Source: Enoplolaimus lenunculus
Lineage: Eukaryota; Nematoda; Enoplea; Enoplida; Thoracostomopsidae
NCBI GenBank assembly: GCA_030248215.1
Contig: JASANG010003763.1
Coordinates: 1 to 64,000, forward strand
Direction: 5' to 3'
DNA: 64,000 bases
How positions within the stretch are numbered: the stretch's first letter is position 1; each line of letters starts with the position of its first letter. The notes beneath the pieces are model-generated. The model made no database searches and had not been told where the DNA came from. It saw nothing but the letters and a program-made list of their open reading frames with translations. Positions 19,594 through 30,650 of this stretch are shown piece after piece. Both the position numbers and the translations under genes were made by a program.

Positions 19594-20269
19594 CTAAGGT
19601 ATCGGGCCCCATAATTTAAATAGTTTTATTTCGAATGGAATGTCAAATCAAGAGCTACGCTGTGGCTGTATCAACAAGGCAGTCGCTATCACTGAAATAG
19701 TGTTTTAATATTGATCGAACCGTAATAAAACTGGAAGCGTTCGAAGCTTAATTAAATTTGTTAAAAATATTTATTCAGCACAAAATCAAAACGATTTTGT
19801 TACATTTTTATATTAATCAACGCAACACCGTTGTTCGGTTTGTTTTAAGCCAAATATTTAAACGGTCAGGACATTGGTGGTTTCAAAAACAGGGGTCGTT
19901 TAGGTCATATGCACCCCGAACGTGGGTCAAAACTACAATTTTGAGTTAAGGATTTGTAATAAAATTGTGTCTGGTTTCGCGTTGGCTTTGCTTAATAGAT
20001 ATTTTACTATTACTATGGATCGCGTAGCCTCAAGTCCGAAATTTCCGGATCTGCCACTGGATGAAGTGATAGAAAATTGAAGCTAAATTTTGCAATTTTA
20101 GGACTCTGAATGCGTTTATTCTGGTGTCAGCTTACTGTTTGCTCATATCTTTAATGATTTTCAGCAGGTTGGACTCACTGCTGATTCCAGTTGAATTCAA
20201 CGTAAAACGTGGAACCACGGTCAGCAATAAATGTTCATCTACTTCAACTGTTCGCGTTTATATCCAGAC
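19594..20269. other. Spacer
   Basis: No recognised element or exon. Would be intronic if the tentative exons at 19441 and 24812 belong together. Confidence 0.3.
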
Positions 20270-20432
20270 GCGCAGCCAAGGGGGCCAGGGGAGCTCAGCC
20301 CCCCTGGAAAAATCCCCCTAGAAATTTTCAACCTTGCTTGTAAACTCAACGAAAACACTTATATACCCCTCCTGAAAAATTTTCAGCCCTCCTAGCAAAG
20401 GGAGCAAGTTTCGGTCCTGTGTTATAATCTCA
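20270..20432. mobile_element. S element copy, nearly full
   Basis: Reference orientation for family S: CGCAGCCAAGGGGGCCAGGG, GAGCTCAGCCCCCCTGG, TTTTCAACCTTGCTTGTAA, then CCCCTCCTGAAAAATTTTCA and CTAGCAAAGGGAGCAAG. The TGGCTACGG end is decayed. Confidence 0.65.
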
Positions 20433-21024
20433 TGCTTAAAGACAAGACTGTTCGTTCGTCTTTTATTCTTTGTAAAAGGTTCTACTGGCAAACTGTTTGT
20501 GGAACAAAAAGCGTCTTACTTGTAAACCTTTTCGTTCTTACGATTGCCGGCTGAGTATACTATGAGCAACTAATTGCAAACTGTTTACGTGCACGTGCAA
20601 CACGTACCTATATATCAAGGTACAACTGGAGGTATGCCTCCGGCTCCGGTAGAATTTTTGCCGGAGGTTCCGGCAATTTCGGTAGTAAAATTTTGCATAG
20701 TTTTGCAAAATTTATCTGTTTAGTGCGCTTAGTTTTACTTTTGTCACATATTTTTAGGAATGAATTTCCGAATTTTCGTAGAAAATTAGCGTAAAACCAA
20801 ACAACTTAACAACATATTGCAGATGTTGGCTGAAATCAACTAATTAACCATCATTTTTACTACCTGATTTCTCCTTACCTGCGGCGCTCCGGATCCGTCT
20901 CCCCCCCTTTTCCTGGTGTTATCATTCGCTGCGAGTTGGTTTTTATTCCGGCAAGTACTCCCACTTGCGTTGACCTCCGGCTCCGGCTCCGGCATTTTTC
21001 ACCTCCGGTTGCAACCTGCTATAT
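20433..21024. repeat. Spacer with CCGGCTCCGG repeat words
   Basis: CTCCGGCTCCGG/CCGGAGGTTCCGG words occur at 20638-20690 and 20968-21010. Same general class as the GGAACAGG repeat at 4640 and 5335. No gene. Confidence 0.45.
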
Positions 21025-21357
21025 ATGTGCAGGACACAATATTTACCAACCAGTGAGAACCCTCTCGGGCTCCGCCCCCCCCCCAAGCATCAAGCTTGGA
21101 GGAGAGACCCCGACGGTCGGCCCGCGGAGGTTCTGGCTGGAAGAGCAGCCCTTGAGTATCGGCGCTTTGGAGAGTTGCTGCATGGGTATGTAAGGATTCA
21201 ATTTTTCTATTTGCTTGGCGGTGACTTCAACGCCTTCCATCCGAGATCCTGGTGGTTCGAATTTGAAATTATATTTGAACGGAATAGAAAATGTTTTCAG
21301 GTCGGATGGGAGAAAAGAGGGATACCGGAAAACCGGTAGAACCTGATGGCGATGCAA
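21025..21357. other. GC-rich segment open on both strands, unresolved
   Basis: About 330 bases open for 104 codons on both strands. On plus a good-looking donor (CATGG|gtatgt) follows GRAALEYRRFGELLHG at 21190. On minus the frame reads MEGVEVTAKQIEKLNPYIPM after a possible acceptor ccaccag. GC content is far above the surroundings. No family was recognised, and which strand codes, if either, cannot be decided by eye. Confidence 0.3.
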
Positions 21358-21689
21358 GACAGGGTTAAACTTTGGTTAAAGTCGTCTAAAAGTTGCATTG
21401 GGTCAGAACAGTTATTTTTATTTTTTTGTTTTTATTTTTTAAACGCTTTTGAAGATTTTGGAAGGGGTCCATTTTGTGAAACTGAAAGAGAATCTTCAGT
21501 TTAAAGGATTTCTAAGACTTTTTAGGCCACTACCACCCCACCCCCATTAACGTTTTTCATTGAGAAATTTTTAAAAAAAAAAAAGAAGTCAACCAATGAA
21601 ATTTGATTAAGGAATGTTCGCTGAACCAAGATGTATCCAATAACCTGTGCTATATTTTACCTGAAATTTGACGTACCTGATTCACATTC
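21358..21689. other. Spacer
   Basis: T- and A-run-rich sequence; nothing recognised. Confidence 0.4.
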
Positions 21690-22250
21690 ATGAAAAAAAG
21701 AAAAAAAAAAAAAAAAAAAAAAAACACAAAAAGCAACCGAAAAGACCAGTATTTTCTCAAATGTATGTAGCACCCACAAACACACCGCCAAAACCCGCTC
21801 TCTCCCCCACTCGCGCCCGACTCCGCGCGGCGAGACGAAAAGAAACAGAAGAGCAAGACCGCACAAAAAAAAAGACAAAAAACACCCAAAAAGACCGAAT
21901 AGAAGACGAAAAAAAAACAAAGCCAACGCAACAAAAGAAGGGTTCCAAAGTCAAATAACGCCAACCCAAACAACACGCGCGCAACGCCGTAGCGCGCGCC
22001 GCCACACCACTACACGGCCTTATCACCAGTTGCTGATAGGTCTCCAGCAGGCCACAGGGAGGAAGAGAAAAAGCAGAAAAGAGGGGAGGCGCAAGCAAGG
22101 AGGCGGCGAAAAAGGCGGGAGACCCAGCGGAACCACGAACCCCGGGGGACCCGAGACCACCACCCAGCACGGGACACGAAAAAAAAGAGAGCACAACCAC
22201 CGAAGGCAAAAGGCGAGGACAGGGCACCGCGCTCGGAACTTTAAAACCAA
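21690..22250. other. Thymine-poor, A/G/C-rich block, possible assembly artefact
   Basis: Starts with a long A run (about 21693-21723). Two stretches, about 21776-22015 and 22045-22250, contain almost no T on plus; 21776-21965 has roughly ten T in 190 bases. Long minus-strand frames here (up to 156 codons of F, L, V, S, C) are a consequence of that bias. The block splits an H element whose pieces (CTCAAATGTATGTAGCACCC and TTATCACCAGTTGCTGATAG) lie on either side of the first stretch. Confidence 0.7.
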
Positions 22251-22353
22251 GAAATTGTTCGGTTCAAAATACTTTGCACAATTTCACATTCGGCTTTATC
22301 GTTCGTTTGAAAACCTATTACTGGTGATAGCTGATACATAAATTTGAGAATAC
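21750..22353. mobile_element. H element interrupted by the thymine-poor block
   Basis: Left end TTTTCTCAAATGTATGTAGC, middle piece TTATCACCAGTTGCTGATAGG near 22020-22041, right end GCTGATACATAAATTTGAGAAT to about 22351. In other copies the left end and the middle piece are contiguous. Confidence 0.65.
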
Positions 22354-22466
22354 AGTCAATGGCTATAAACTCATTATTGTTTAATGAATTTATCTTACTT
22401 CGCCGTCATTCAGACTTAGGAGGACGCTTACTGGTGCACCCTCATTTGCATCTTCTGCGAAAGCGT

Positions 22467-22545
22467 ACTGTAAATTCCAGTGAGTTGATTTTAACTCAGA
22501 ATGGTTGTCACTCAGAAGTCTGAGCTCTGAATTATGTCTTATTCC
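22467..22545. mobile_element. T2 MITE fragment
   Basis: TACTGTAAATTCCAGTGAG and TTGATTTTAACTCAGAATGG only; the other arm is missing. Confidence 0.55.
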
Positions 22546-23100
22546 GAATTGAATGACGATTCAAAAAGACAAAATGATTTTCGAGGCTTGAAAAAAGCGT
22601 TTACGTTGATGAGAAAATAGCGTTTTGACAAACGTTGAAAATCGCCGTGTTTTTCAGCGTTTTATACAAGAAAAGTGTTTAAAATAGCGTTTTATTTATG
22701 ACACGATTTGGTAATTATTAATTTTTTAATTTTCGACGAGGCAGGGCATAGCCACAATTTTTTATATGGTAAGACGTAATGGCCAGCACGCGCATGTATA
22801 TGCCGTAGGTCAATCTGTTAGTTTTGCCTTGATTCACCTTCTATTAAAGTTACAGATTAATGAAATTTGATTTTATTTGGTCAGACGCTATACTGTTAAC
22901 CAATCAGCGTTAGTTTTACATCGTTGTTATTTTGCTACATCTTACAATCGCTATTTGGCCTAGGCCAATCATGTGGGGTTCACGTTATAACCGGGGCAGC
23001 TTGGGACACGTTTTGTCCCTATTAGCCTATTGGGTTACATTATGTCTGCTAATAGACCCCATACCGTGTTCAAAATATGACTCTATCATCAGGTAGTCAC
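22546..23100. other. Spacer with AAAATAGCGTTTTGACAAACG repeat
   Basis: About 22590-22730 carries AGCGTTTTGACAAACG and AGCGTTTTAT words, repeated near 37420-37530. No exon seen. Confidence 0.4.
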
Positions 23101-23104
23101 CGTC

Positions 23105-23466
23105 GTTCAATATCATAAAATGGTATTTGTCTGCGAATATCATATGATATATTTCAATGTGCACACTGAGGTAACACACCCAAATTGTCATGTTGAATAT
23201 CATATGATACTAGAAATTAAAATTTGAATTTTTGAATTATGATAGTGTGTTTCGATTATTGTCAGCGAATATCATTTGCTATTTAAAGCATATTTGTACC
23301 GCTGCCGTCCAACTTTTCATTCATTTATAGTACCAAAGGGTTACACTGTCCCACTGAATATCATATGATACTCGTTGAAATTTTGGAATATACTGTGACA
23401 TACCGTAACTTGTACACATTGATCGTTTGAGAGCGGTGGTTTGTAAGCTAATGTCATATGACATTC
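23105..23466. repeat. Dispersed dyad motif GAATATCATATGATA, five or six copies
   Basis: Near-perfect palindromes of ATATCATATGATAT type at about 23135, 23195, 23267 (imperfect), 23356, and AATGTCATATGACATT at 23450, with a half-like copy at 23108. Spacing is roughly 60-95 bases, and the sequence between copies differs, so it is not a simple tandem repeat. It may be an array of protein-binding sites or the relic of a decayed element. Confidence 0.5.
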
Positions 23467-24492
23467 GAGTTTTGTCTGTTGACCCGATATAAGTGCCCAA
23501 ATTTTACCGTTGACGACGGATCAACATGGGACAAGAACCCCGCATCAGATTGGCGTACAACACATACACGTTGTGGACGATGCTGAATGTGTTTCGCCAT
23601 TTTTCAATTTTAAAGTGTGTTTTTAGCTAATTTTTCAACATTTTAGGAATGCCCAATAGCGTAAAAAATTTTTGAACTCGTGATGTAATTTGGCCATATT
23701 TCAACCAATCAAACTCGAATAACCATTGTTAGCCTCGATTTAACAATTTGCATATCAAAATTTTCAATTCTACGGGGTCCGTGAAGCGATATATCCCCCC
23801 ACGCATCTGCAACTGACGATGCTTTATTTCGATTCAAGTATATCTTGCCATCTCATTGAAAAGTTTAACAGCCGCTTGTAAAAATCATGGAAATCTTCGC
23901 ATATTCCTTTTAATATCTTATTAGACCTGTCTTCTACATACAGAACTGGCTTCGGGCCTGATACACAAATTCCGACTCCTGAAATTTTGTTGTGAACGTA
24001 GAAAAACGTATGTATACCTTAATCTTACTTGATGGCGTGTCGGATGTAGACGTATTCAACTTTGACAGTGGTAAGGTTTAGAACTTGGAAATCTGTACGA
24101 TAGTGAAAAAAAAGACTTTTGCGATCAAAGCGATTATGAATCTATACACAGTGCTAAATGTTACAATTTACATTTTCGATCCGTATTTGGAGCATGGATC
24201 GCGTATGCCTAGGAGGACATCCGTTCGGTGACTATTGGCTGTTTCGACTATCGTCGACTTTTCAAGCCGCTATATTTTAGCTTTGTCTACCCGAATAGAA
24301 GAAAATCAAAATTGATTTTATACACAGAGCACACGCACAATTTGACATACGGGTAGTCCGGCTGGAAGATGTTCGCTAAAAGCAATGAAAATTGTAGAAA
24401 AAGTTTTAGCGACAGTTGCGCCAACGGCCCATACATGGGATGGTCCTATAGTATTTTCTGTACAGCAACCACAGAAACGCCATAAGTGGTAC
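23467..24492. other. Spacer
   Basis: Mostly unique AT-rich sequence. No gene, tandem repeat or element end recognised. Confidence 0.4.
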
Positions 24493-24677
24493 GACCAATG
24501 TATAGAACAGGGCCGGATTGTTACCCGGAGGGGCTATAATAGAGTCAGTCTAAGCGTTAGACTAACTTTTTTGCTTAGGCTTAGGCTTAGGAATAAGCTC
24601 ATCCATACGCTTAGGCTTAGGTTTAGGCTTAGGAATATGCTTATACTACAGTTCCCGCCTTGGTCTATACATGGGCC
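24493..24677. mobile_element. TTAGGC-array element, subfamily B, with exact 8-bp duplication
   Basis: GACCAATGTATAGAACAGGG to TGGTCTATACATGGGCC. Flanked by AGTGGTAC at 24485-24492 and 24678-24685. Confidence 0.9.
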
Positions 24678-24811
24678 AGTGGTACAATAAACACGACTTT
24701 ATTTGACAACCATCACAACGAAGGAAAAAAATTATTTAAGTGTGAGAACCCAAGCGTTCGTTGGATTTAGACGCAGGGTCACGTTTTAGCCAACACTTCG
24801 GGATCAGATAC

Positions 24812-24924
24812 CTGCGTCTAAAAGCGACATTATAACAAACGAAGCGTCGTAAACCAGAAAATTTTGTTTGACCTCTGCTGCTGATGGTAAATTCTACAGC
24901 TTGTAAATGTGACTGTTTTTGAGT
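24812..24924 (-). CDS. Tentative exon, unidentified protein
   Basis: 113 bases between possible acceptor tttctgaag and donor GCAG|gtatct, leaving in phase 2. Encodes HLQAVEFTISSRGQTKFSG then LRRFVCYNVAFRR. Joined to 19593-19441 it reads on as AFRR-S-ERGEIWF without a frame change. An alternative acceptor (aaaaacag) lies 12 bases in, also in phase 0. Start and end of the gene were not found. Confidence 0.35.
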
Positions 24925-25477
24925 CTTCAGAAATTTTTGGGGAGGGTTGAAATTTCCCACCGCCTTCTATACGTCAGTATAAAATAGCGAAGATAGAAAA
25001 TAAAATATATTACGCAAGACGCCTTTGACGTAAGGAAAAACGCCATACAATGGTACCGTGGGTCCCTGTCAATGGGGACATATATGCCATCGTATACCTG
25101 TGTCAAAATTAATGAACCCACGAAAAAAAATTGGCTATTTTTATAGAGAATAATCTCCTGGTTCGTTAAGGTGAAACTTTGAGTTCTGGTTCGGTCACAG
25201 GCAAAAAATACTTAAAGTTTTATACTCTCACCGATACGAAATGTTTGCTACGTCAACGTGACCAAATGTCTCTACTGCAAGCACACGACATCTTCTTTAA
25301 AACCAAACACAGCAAAGCATATTCGTTCTCTAAACTCACGTTGAATATATACGTTGCCGTTTGGTTAGTTTTGTGTATTTAGCTGTAAATGCCAATAGCA
25401 TAAATAGTTTTTACTCATAACTACTTATTTTTCAAATAGCACTTTGTTTCAACTGAAACTCTTAAAACTGGTAGATT
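24925..25477. other. Spacer
   Basis: A 67-codon plus frame (25179-25382) has no signal, motif or splice context. Nothing else seen. Confidence 0.35.
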
Positions 25478-25668
25478 GGCCCATGTATAGAACGTGGCCG
25501 GAACAGTAGTATAACCGTATTACTAAGCCTAAGTCTAAGTCTAAGCGTATGGATGAGCCTATTCCTAAGCCTAAGCCTAAACCTAAGCAAAAAAATCCAT
25601 CTAAAACTTAAACTGACCATATTATCGCCCCTCTGGAAAACTATCCGGCCCTGTTCTATACATGGGCC
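25478..25668. mobile_element. TTAGGC-array element, subfamily B
   Basis: GGCCCATGTATAGAACGTGG to CCTGTTCTATACATGGGCC. Flanks GGTAGATT and GGTAGAATT agree apart from one extra base, consistent with an 8-bp duplication. Confidence 0.85.
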
Positions 25669-26535
25669 GGTAGAATTAACCAGGGGGGCGCTGGCCAGGC
25701 TCAGCTTGTCTCAAACCTGAGATCAAAGGTACGCTAAAATGGCATTTGGCGTCTTGTTGGTTTGGCTCGCGAGTTTTTTTTGTGTTTTGGTTCACTGTTA
25801 TGTTTTAGCACAGATTTGTCGGTTAGCAATTTTTGGATCTGCCACAGTCAGCCGGTTTGTCGCTTGGTTCCAGGTTTTTTGAAACGTTTCGCTATGATTT
25901 GTGCTATATAATTTGGTTCAATTTGTTACTGACGAAATTATCAATTCTTGCTGCGTATGGACCAAGTTAAATTATAGGGGCCCTGGTCATTTAGAGACCA
26001 CAAAACTGGTCAACATAGAGACTGCGCGAGGCTTAGGTTTACGATTAGTATCCGGCTAATAATTATTTAGGCTTTGTTGCGCAAGAATTGGCTTTTGTTG
26101 TGCTCGAATTAAGGTTTGGTTTGATATACCCAAAGTTAGTTCGGACGATAGACTCGTTTAAACTGTTGTTTTGATGCTTTCCATGTGTTTTCCAAATAGA
26201 ATTAAAACAAAAAATTGTTAATTTTTGACGAAAAATTATTGTAAAAATAGAAATTTAATGTTTACTATCAACTATAACGCAAGCAAAGCAAAGGCGAAAC
26301 CAAACTAAATTTTCTGGCAAACAATGCAAGCAAGAAACCAAACGTAATTTTTAAGCCGTTAATTGTCGTTTTTTAGGGTTCCCGTATTCGGTGTATACCA
26401 CGCTAGAACCCTTTGAATACGCTTGTTGGCAAAGAACCTCAGCAGAATTTTTGCCAAATTTTTTTCTGACGAGAGAGCGAACGCCCCCCTCCCCAGCCTT
26501 TCGCCTGGATCCGTTCGTATTTGCAGGGAAAAATA
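25669..26535. other. Spacer with GGCGTCTTG/GCGAGTTTTT repeat fragment
   Basis: About 25735-25830 belongs to the same low-copy repeat as 16030 and 37160. No gene seen. Confidence 0.4.
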
Positions 26536-26660
26536 CACTGCAAAAAATGGTGAGTCAAATTAATTCTCTCCGAAATAGGCTTTTCCGGACTACACAAACT
26601 GAGTCAAATTCGATTCCGCCAGAGTCAAATTCGACTCAGTTGGAGTCTGGATGAGTCGAA
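26536..26660. mobile_element. T1 MITE, left half
   Basis: CACTGCAAAAAATGGTGAG, preceded by TA, through GACTCAGTTGGAGTCTGG. The right arm is missing. Confidence 0.65.
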
Positions 26661-26797
26661 AAGCGATCAATGATACAAAACCAAACGGACTAAGTTGGTA
26701 AAGTTTGGCAAATTTCAAGGGGAATCCGGAAAAATTGAGGGTCAAGCTTTCCAATGCCACTCCTGTGCGAAACATTTAAGAACTTAATCACTGATTT

Positions 26798-27184
26798 GGC
26801 CCATGTAAAGATCACGAGCGGAACGTTTTTCTGTGGGACTGCAATAGAGTAAGCGTAAGCTTTAGATTAATTTTTTTGCTTGGTGTAAGCTTAGGCTTAG
26901 GCTTAGGCTTACGCTTAGGCTTATGCTTAGGCTTAGGCTTCGGAATAATCTCATTCTTTTACGCTTAGGTTTACGCTTAGGCTTCGGAATAATATCATTC
27001 TTTTACGCTTAGGCTTAGGCTTAGGCATAGGAATAAACTCATTCTTACGCTTACGCTTAGGCTTAGGCTAAAACTTAGGCTTACGAATAAACTCCTTCCT
27101 ACGCTTAGGCTTTCGGCTTAGGCTTAGGCTTAGGCTTAAGCATATGCTTATAATACTGTTGCGCCCCTTTTCTTTACATTAACC
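26798..27184. mobile_element. TTAGGC-array element, subfamily A, longest array, exact 8-bp duplication
   Basis: 387 bases, GGCCCATGTAAAGATCACG to TTTTCTTTACATTAACC. Flanked by ACTGATTT at 26790-26797 and 27185-27192. The interior repeats a higher-order cassette: a run of GGCTTA, then GGAATAAACTCATTCTTACGC or a close variant, then another run. At least four cassettes are present, so growth was by both hexamer and cassette duplication. Confidence 0.9.
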
Positions 27185-27430
27185 ACTGATTTTAAGCTCG
27201 CAAAATTTGTTTCTATTTAAGAGTTGCGTTTGAATATATGTATACGTGACCTCGTTGGTATCTCAGAATGATTCAGTAAAGTCAAAAACTATTTCAACCT
27301 TCGCGAAAGAGAATTTCGTAGTAGTTACAAAGAGGCCGAAGCATTATTTTCTTGGGAGGGGCAAACTTGTTTATGAGATTGACCAACCCCTCTGGCTATT
27401 TTCGGCTGTGGGTCAGCTTTTACACTTTGA
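27185..27430. other. Spacer
   Basis: Nothing recognised. Confidence 0.3.
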
Positions 27431-27437
27431 GCATGAA

Positions 27438-27556
27438 ATTGTTATTGTTACTATTATTATTATTATTATTAGTAGTAGTAGTAGTATTATTATTATTAGT
27501 ATTATTATTATTACTATTATTATTATTATTATTGATTTTTTGTTATTATTGTTGTT
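27438..27556. repeat. (ATT/GTT/AGT)n trinucleotide microsatellite
   Basis: About 120 bases of TTATTATTATTA with interrupting TAGTAG and TTGTTG blocks. Open frames across it are repeat artefacts. Confidence 0.9.
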
Positions 27557-28683
27557 GTTTTCCCGGACCTACTATCTCAGAAACTAACATTATCGCCAAA
27601 CCGTACACATTACATATACCAAAAGTATAGTTGATACATCCAAAAGGAGCCGATATCCTATATATGGTATGTACACAGAATGCAGCCAATTAGGAAAAGG
27701 GTGAACCACTTCGGCCTCAAAGAAAAGTATAAAATACCACTTGCAATCATACGAAATCCGTGCATACTCGGCCTGAAATGGTCCTCAAGTCCCTAAATGG
27801 CGGCTGGACTCGTTCTAAAAAACTGCCGTGGCAGTTTGATATCATCCGGACCCAGGCGTTTGCCATTTAGAAAAATGGTTCCAAATCCATGATTTTTTTC
27901 AGTTTTTTCAATTGGTCCATTTCCCATCCGGCCCACCGGCCTTTTGTCCGTCAGGCCTGATGGACGGTCCGCGCCTGTCCCACAGTTTGTTCCGTTTGCT
28001 ACTGGCGTGGCTGGGTGTATATATACACACGCGCAACACGCAAGATACATTCGAGTTTTATAGTTTTATAGTGAGTTCTAGCAGGTCTGGCATAGGCGGT
28101 ACGCGTTTTATGTATATTTGAGGGTAACAATGTTGTCAGGCAAAAATATACGAGTATACACGGGCACCATTGAAAATGTGCCCCTGAAACTATTTTTATA
28201 CGGCGCAAAAACGCCACAACGGCGCTGTGATGGCTGGCGGGCGGTTGTTGTTTAGTCTTATGCCCATACGGCAGGGTCGTCTACAAACAACCGGGATTAG
28301 GCAAAATTATCATTTGCCAAAATTTTACCATTCTGAACATAGAATCTACTGAATTCCGGTGTATAAATAATTTTCTCGTTCGTTACGCTCGTGCTTAAAA
28401 AAAGGTTTTTAGACTCTCGAGTCTTTATACTCACCAGAAATGAAAACCTGGTCTATGTCTTAGCCGCGTATAGAAGCACTAAATAAAATGGCGTAGGGTT
28501 GGAAGGTTTATATTTTTGTTGTTCTTATATACATACATATATACATATATATTGATGATGTGACAAGAAAGCCCATACACGAATAATTCTTTGGTTTATT
28601 GGTTTTATATATTCGTGTGTAAGGGTTACGTTCTATACAGCGAACAAAAGCAAGAAAAAATTCTTCATATGGTATGCATGTAT
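27557..28683. other. Spacer
   Basis: 27790-28060 is somewhat GC-richer with short frames on both strands but no recognisable domain or splice pair. Low-complexity TATACATA at 28520-28550. Confidence 0.35.
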
Positions 28684-28931
28684 TATTAATTCGAGTGAGT
28701 TAATTTTAACTCAGATTGAGTTGAATCCTCTCAGAAGTGTGAGCTCTGGATTGGGTGTTTCGGAACTCAGAATTTTGAATTGATTGAACTCATTCTGCGT
28801 TAGTTAATCAAATCACCATGAGTTAAATCAGCTCAGAGTTAGTTGATGTTTCGTGTTATAACTCAGAAATAACCAGAAATAAGTAAATTTTCATGCTGAG
28901 TTGATTAATCAACTCATCGCAATTTACAGTG
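28684..28931. mobile_element. T2 MITE
   Basis: Left tip decayed (ATTCGAGTGAGTTAATTTTAA), right end CGCAATTTACAGTG followed by TA. Confidence 0.65.
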
Positions 28932-29300
28932 TATAAAGTACACATGAAACAAATTGTCTGATATTCAAGAAATACGTATTTTGATTTAAATTCTTTAGTT
29001 TAGCCGCCCTGTCGGTCCGCTGGCGTAGGCGATATTTTATGACCTATTTCAGAGTGAACGTAGTAATGTTTTGTTTATGCAAAAAAACGCAAAAAATCTT
29101 TTTTATCTTTACGATAGCTCGGTGTTATTTTAATTTTCGAACAGCGTCGAGAATAACAGAAGTTCGATCCTTTGATTAACAACTCAATACTGTTGTGCAA
29201 TTTCAACTGCTCTTTCGAGCAGTTTCAACTGTAATATTTTCAGCGTTGATGCCATTGGTAAAATTATTTTGTTCAAATTAATACCTTACAAAGGCAGCTA

Positions 29301-29500
29301 CACTGCAAAAAAAGGTGAGTCAAATTGACTCTCTAAGAAATAGGCTTTTCCTGGCTACACAAATTGAGTCAAAATTTGACTCCGCCAGAGTCAAATTGAG
29401 TCAATTTTGACTCAGACGGAGTCGAATTTTGACTCAGTTTGTGCAGTCAGGAAAAGCATGTTTCGGAGAGAGTCAATTTGACTCACCATTTTTTGCAGCG
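29301..29500. mobile_element. T1 MITE with TA duplication
   Basis: CACTGCAAAAAAAGGTGAG to CTCACCATTTTTTGCAGCG, TA on both sides. Confidence 0.8.
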
Positions 29501-29559
29501 TAACAGTTTTGCGCAGATTCATATTTTTAATTGTTCAATTTACCGAATTCTACACATAT

Positions 29560-29811
29560 ACTGAAAATTCCAGTGAGTTGATTAATCAGCTCAGAAAGCA
29601 AATCTAGTCATTTCTGGTTATTACTGAGTTGATGACAGTTAACATTAACTCACCGTGAACTGATTTAATTCCAAGCCAGTTGATTAATTAACTCCGTATG
29701 GAGTTCAATAAATCCGCATATCTGACTACTGAAAGGTTCAATTCGGAGGTCAGACTTCTAAGTAGATTCAATTTATTGTGAGATAAAATTAACTCACTGG
29801 AATTTACAGTG
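29560..29811. mobile_element. T2 MITE
   Basis: ACTGAAAATTCCAGTGAG to CACTGGAATTTACAGTG. Reversed relative to the 28684 copy. Confidence 0.7.
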
Positions 29812-29894
29812 CCATGTGAGATTGTATTTTGGCAGGTTAAAAATCTTTAGCTAACCGATGGTAGGTGTCATTATCACTTGATCAGCTGAGCTCG

Positions 29895-30103
29895 TATTCT
29901 CAAATGTGAGTAGCACCCATCACTAGTTGCTGATAGTTCCTGTAACTTTGCAAACAGCACATTGTGAGGTTCGAAATTCAGCACATTGTTCGTGTTTGAT
30001 TTGTCCTACTTCTGTAGCAATTTTGAAATCTGCAATTGCAGGATGTTCGTCAGTTTGAAAACCTATCGCTAACTGATGATAGATGCTATACGCATTTAAG
30101 AAT
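29895..30103. mobile_element. H element, young copy
   Basis: ATTCTCAAATGTGAGTAGC to ATACGCATTTAAGAAT. Almost base-for-base the same as 49053-49260, including the long internal stretch around AGCACATTGTGAGGTTCG. Confidence 0.8.
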
Positions 30104-30382
30104 ATGCGCCCTAAACTAGAAAAAGTTTTACTCTACAACGAACTTCGGATGAACGCAAATACATTTTGAGTGTTTTTTTTCGCTAATGCTTTGATGTAAC
30201 ACCGCATTTAATGTTTGGTTTCCGTTCCAAAACAGCTTCGGCTTATAAATCAAACTTGCGTGATTAAAATTAATTGTTTATTTCACAAAATACCATACTT
30301 TAACTAATATTTGTGTTGATATTTGATTTGAAATTTAAACTCATCGTGGTTGTATTTGAAATTTTCAACTGTCCACTACGCT
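30104..30382. other. Spacer
   Basis: Nothing recognised. Confidence 0.3.
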
Positions 30383-30637
30383 TAAGGATTGTGCTACACT
30401 TTTTTGACGTATGGCGCCGTCCGTCACCCGCACGGTAGCGTCCAGTGCCGTCGGTCACCCGTACGGCGCTGTCCATCACCAGTACGGCGCCGTCCGTCGC
30501 CCAAACAGCGCCGTCCGTCACCGTGCGGTACCGTCCGCAAATCACCCACGTACGATAACGTATGGTGAAGGACGGTGACGGACGGCGCCGCACGGGTGAC
30601 GGACAGCGACGGACGTCAAGTATAGCGCAACCCTTAT
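30383..30637. mobile_element. K element, GC-rich hairpin, full
   Basis: Ends AAGGATTGTGCTACACTTTT and GTATAGCGCAACCCTTATAC form an inverted repeat. The interior is a GGCGCCGTCCGTCACC series in both senses, CpG-rich in an AT-rich genome. No coding frame holds up. Confidence 0.65.
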
Positions 30638-30650
30638 ACGTTGGTATTCT

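Noticed and set aside
21200-21290. GGDFNAFHP on plus, resembling an endonuclease motif of LINE proteins
   Set aside because: No other endonuclease or reverse transcriptase motif in any frame nearby, and a better donor lies just upstream; treated as chance.
21650-22250. Minus-strand frames of 89-156 codons and plus frames of about 100 codons
   Set aside because: They arise from the thymine-poor composition, which removes stop codons; no domain or splice context.
27246-27630. 113- and 92-codon plus frames
   Set aside because: They depend on the (ATT)n microsatellite at 27438-27556.
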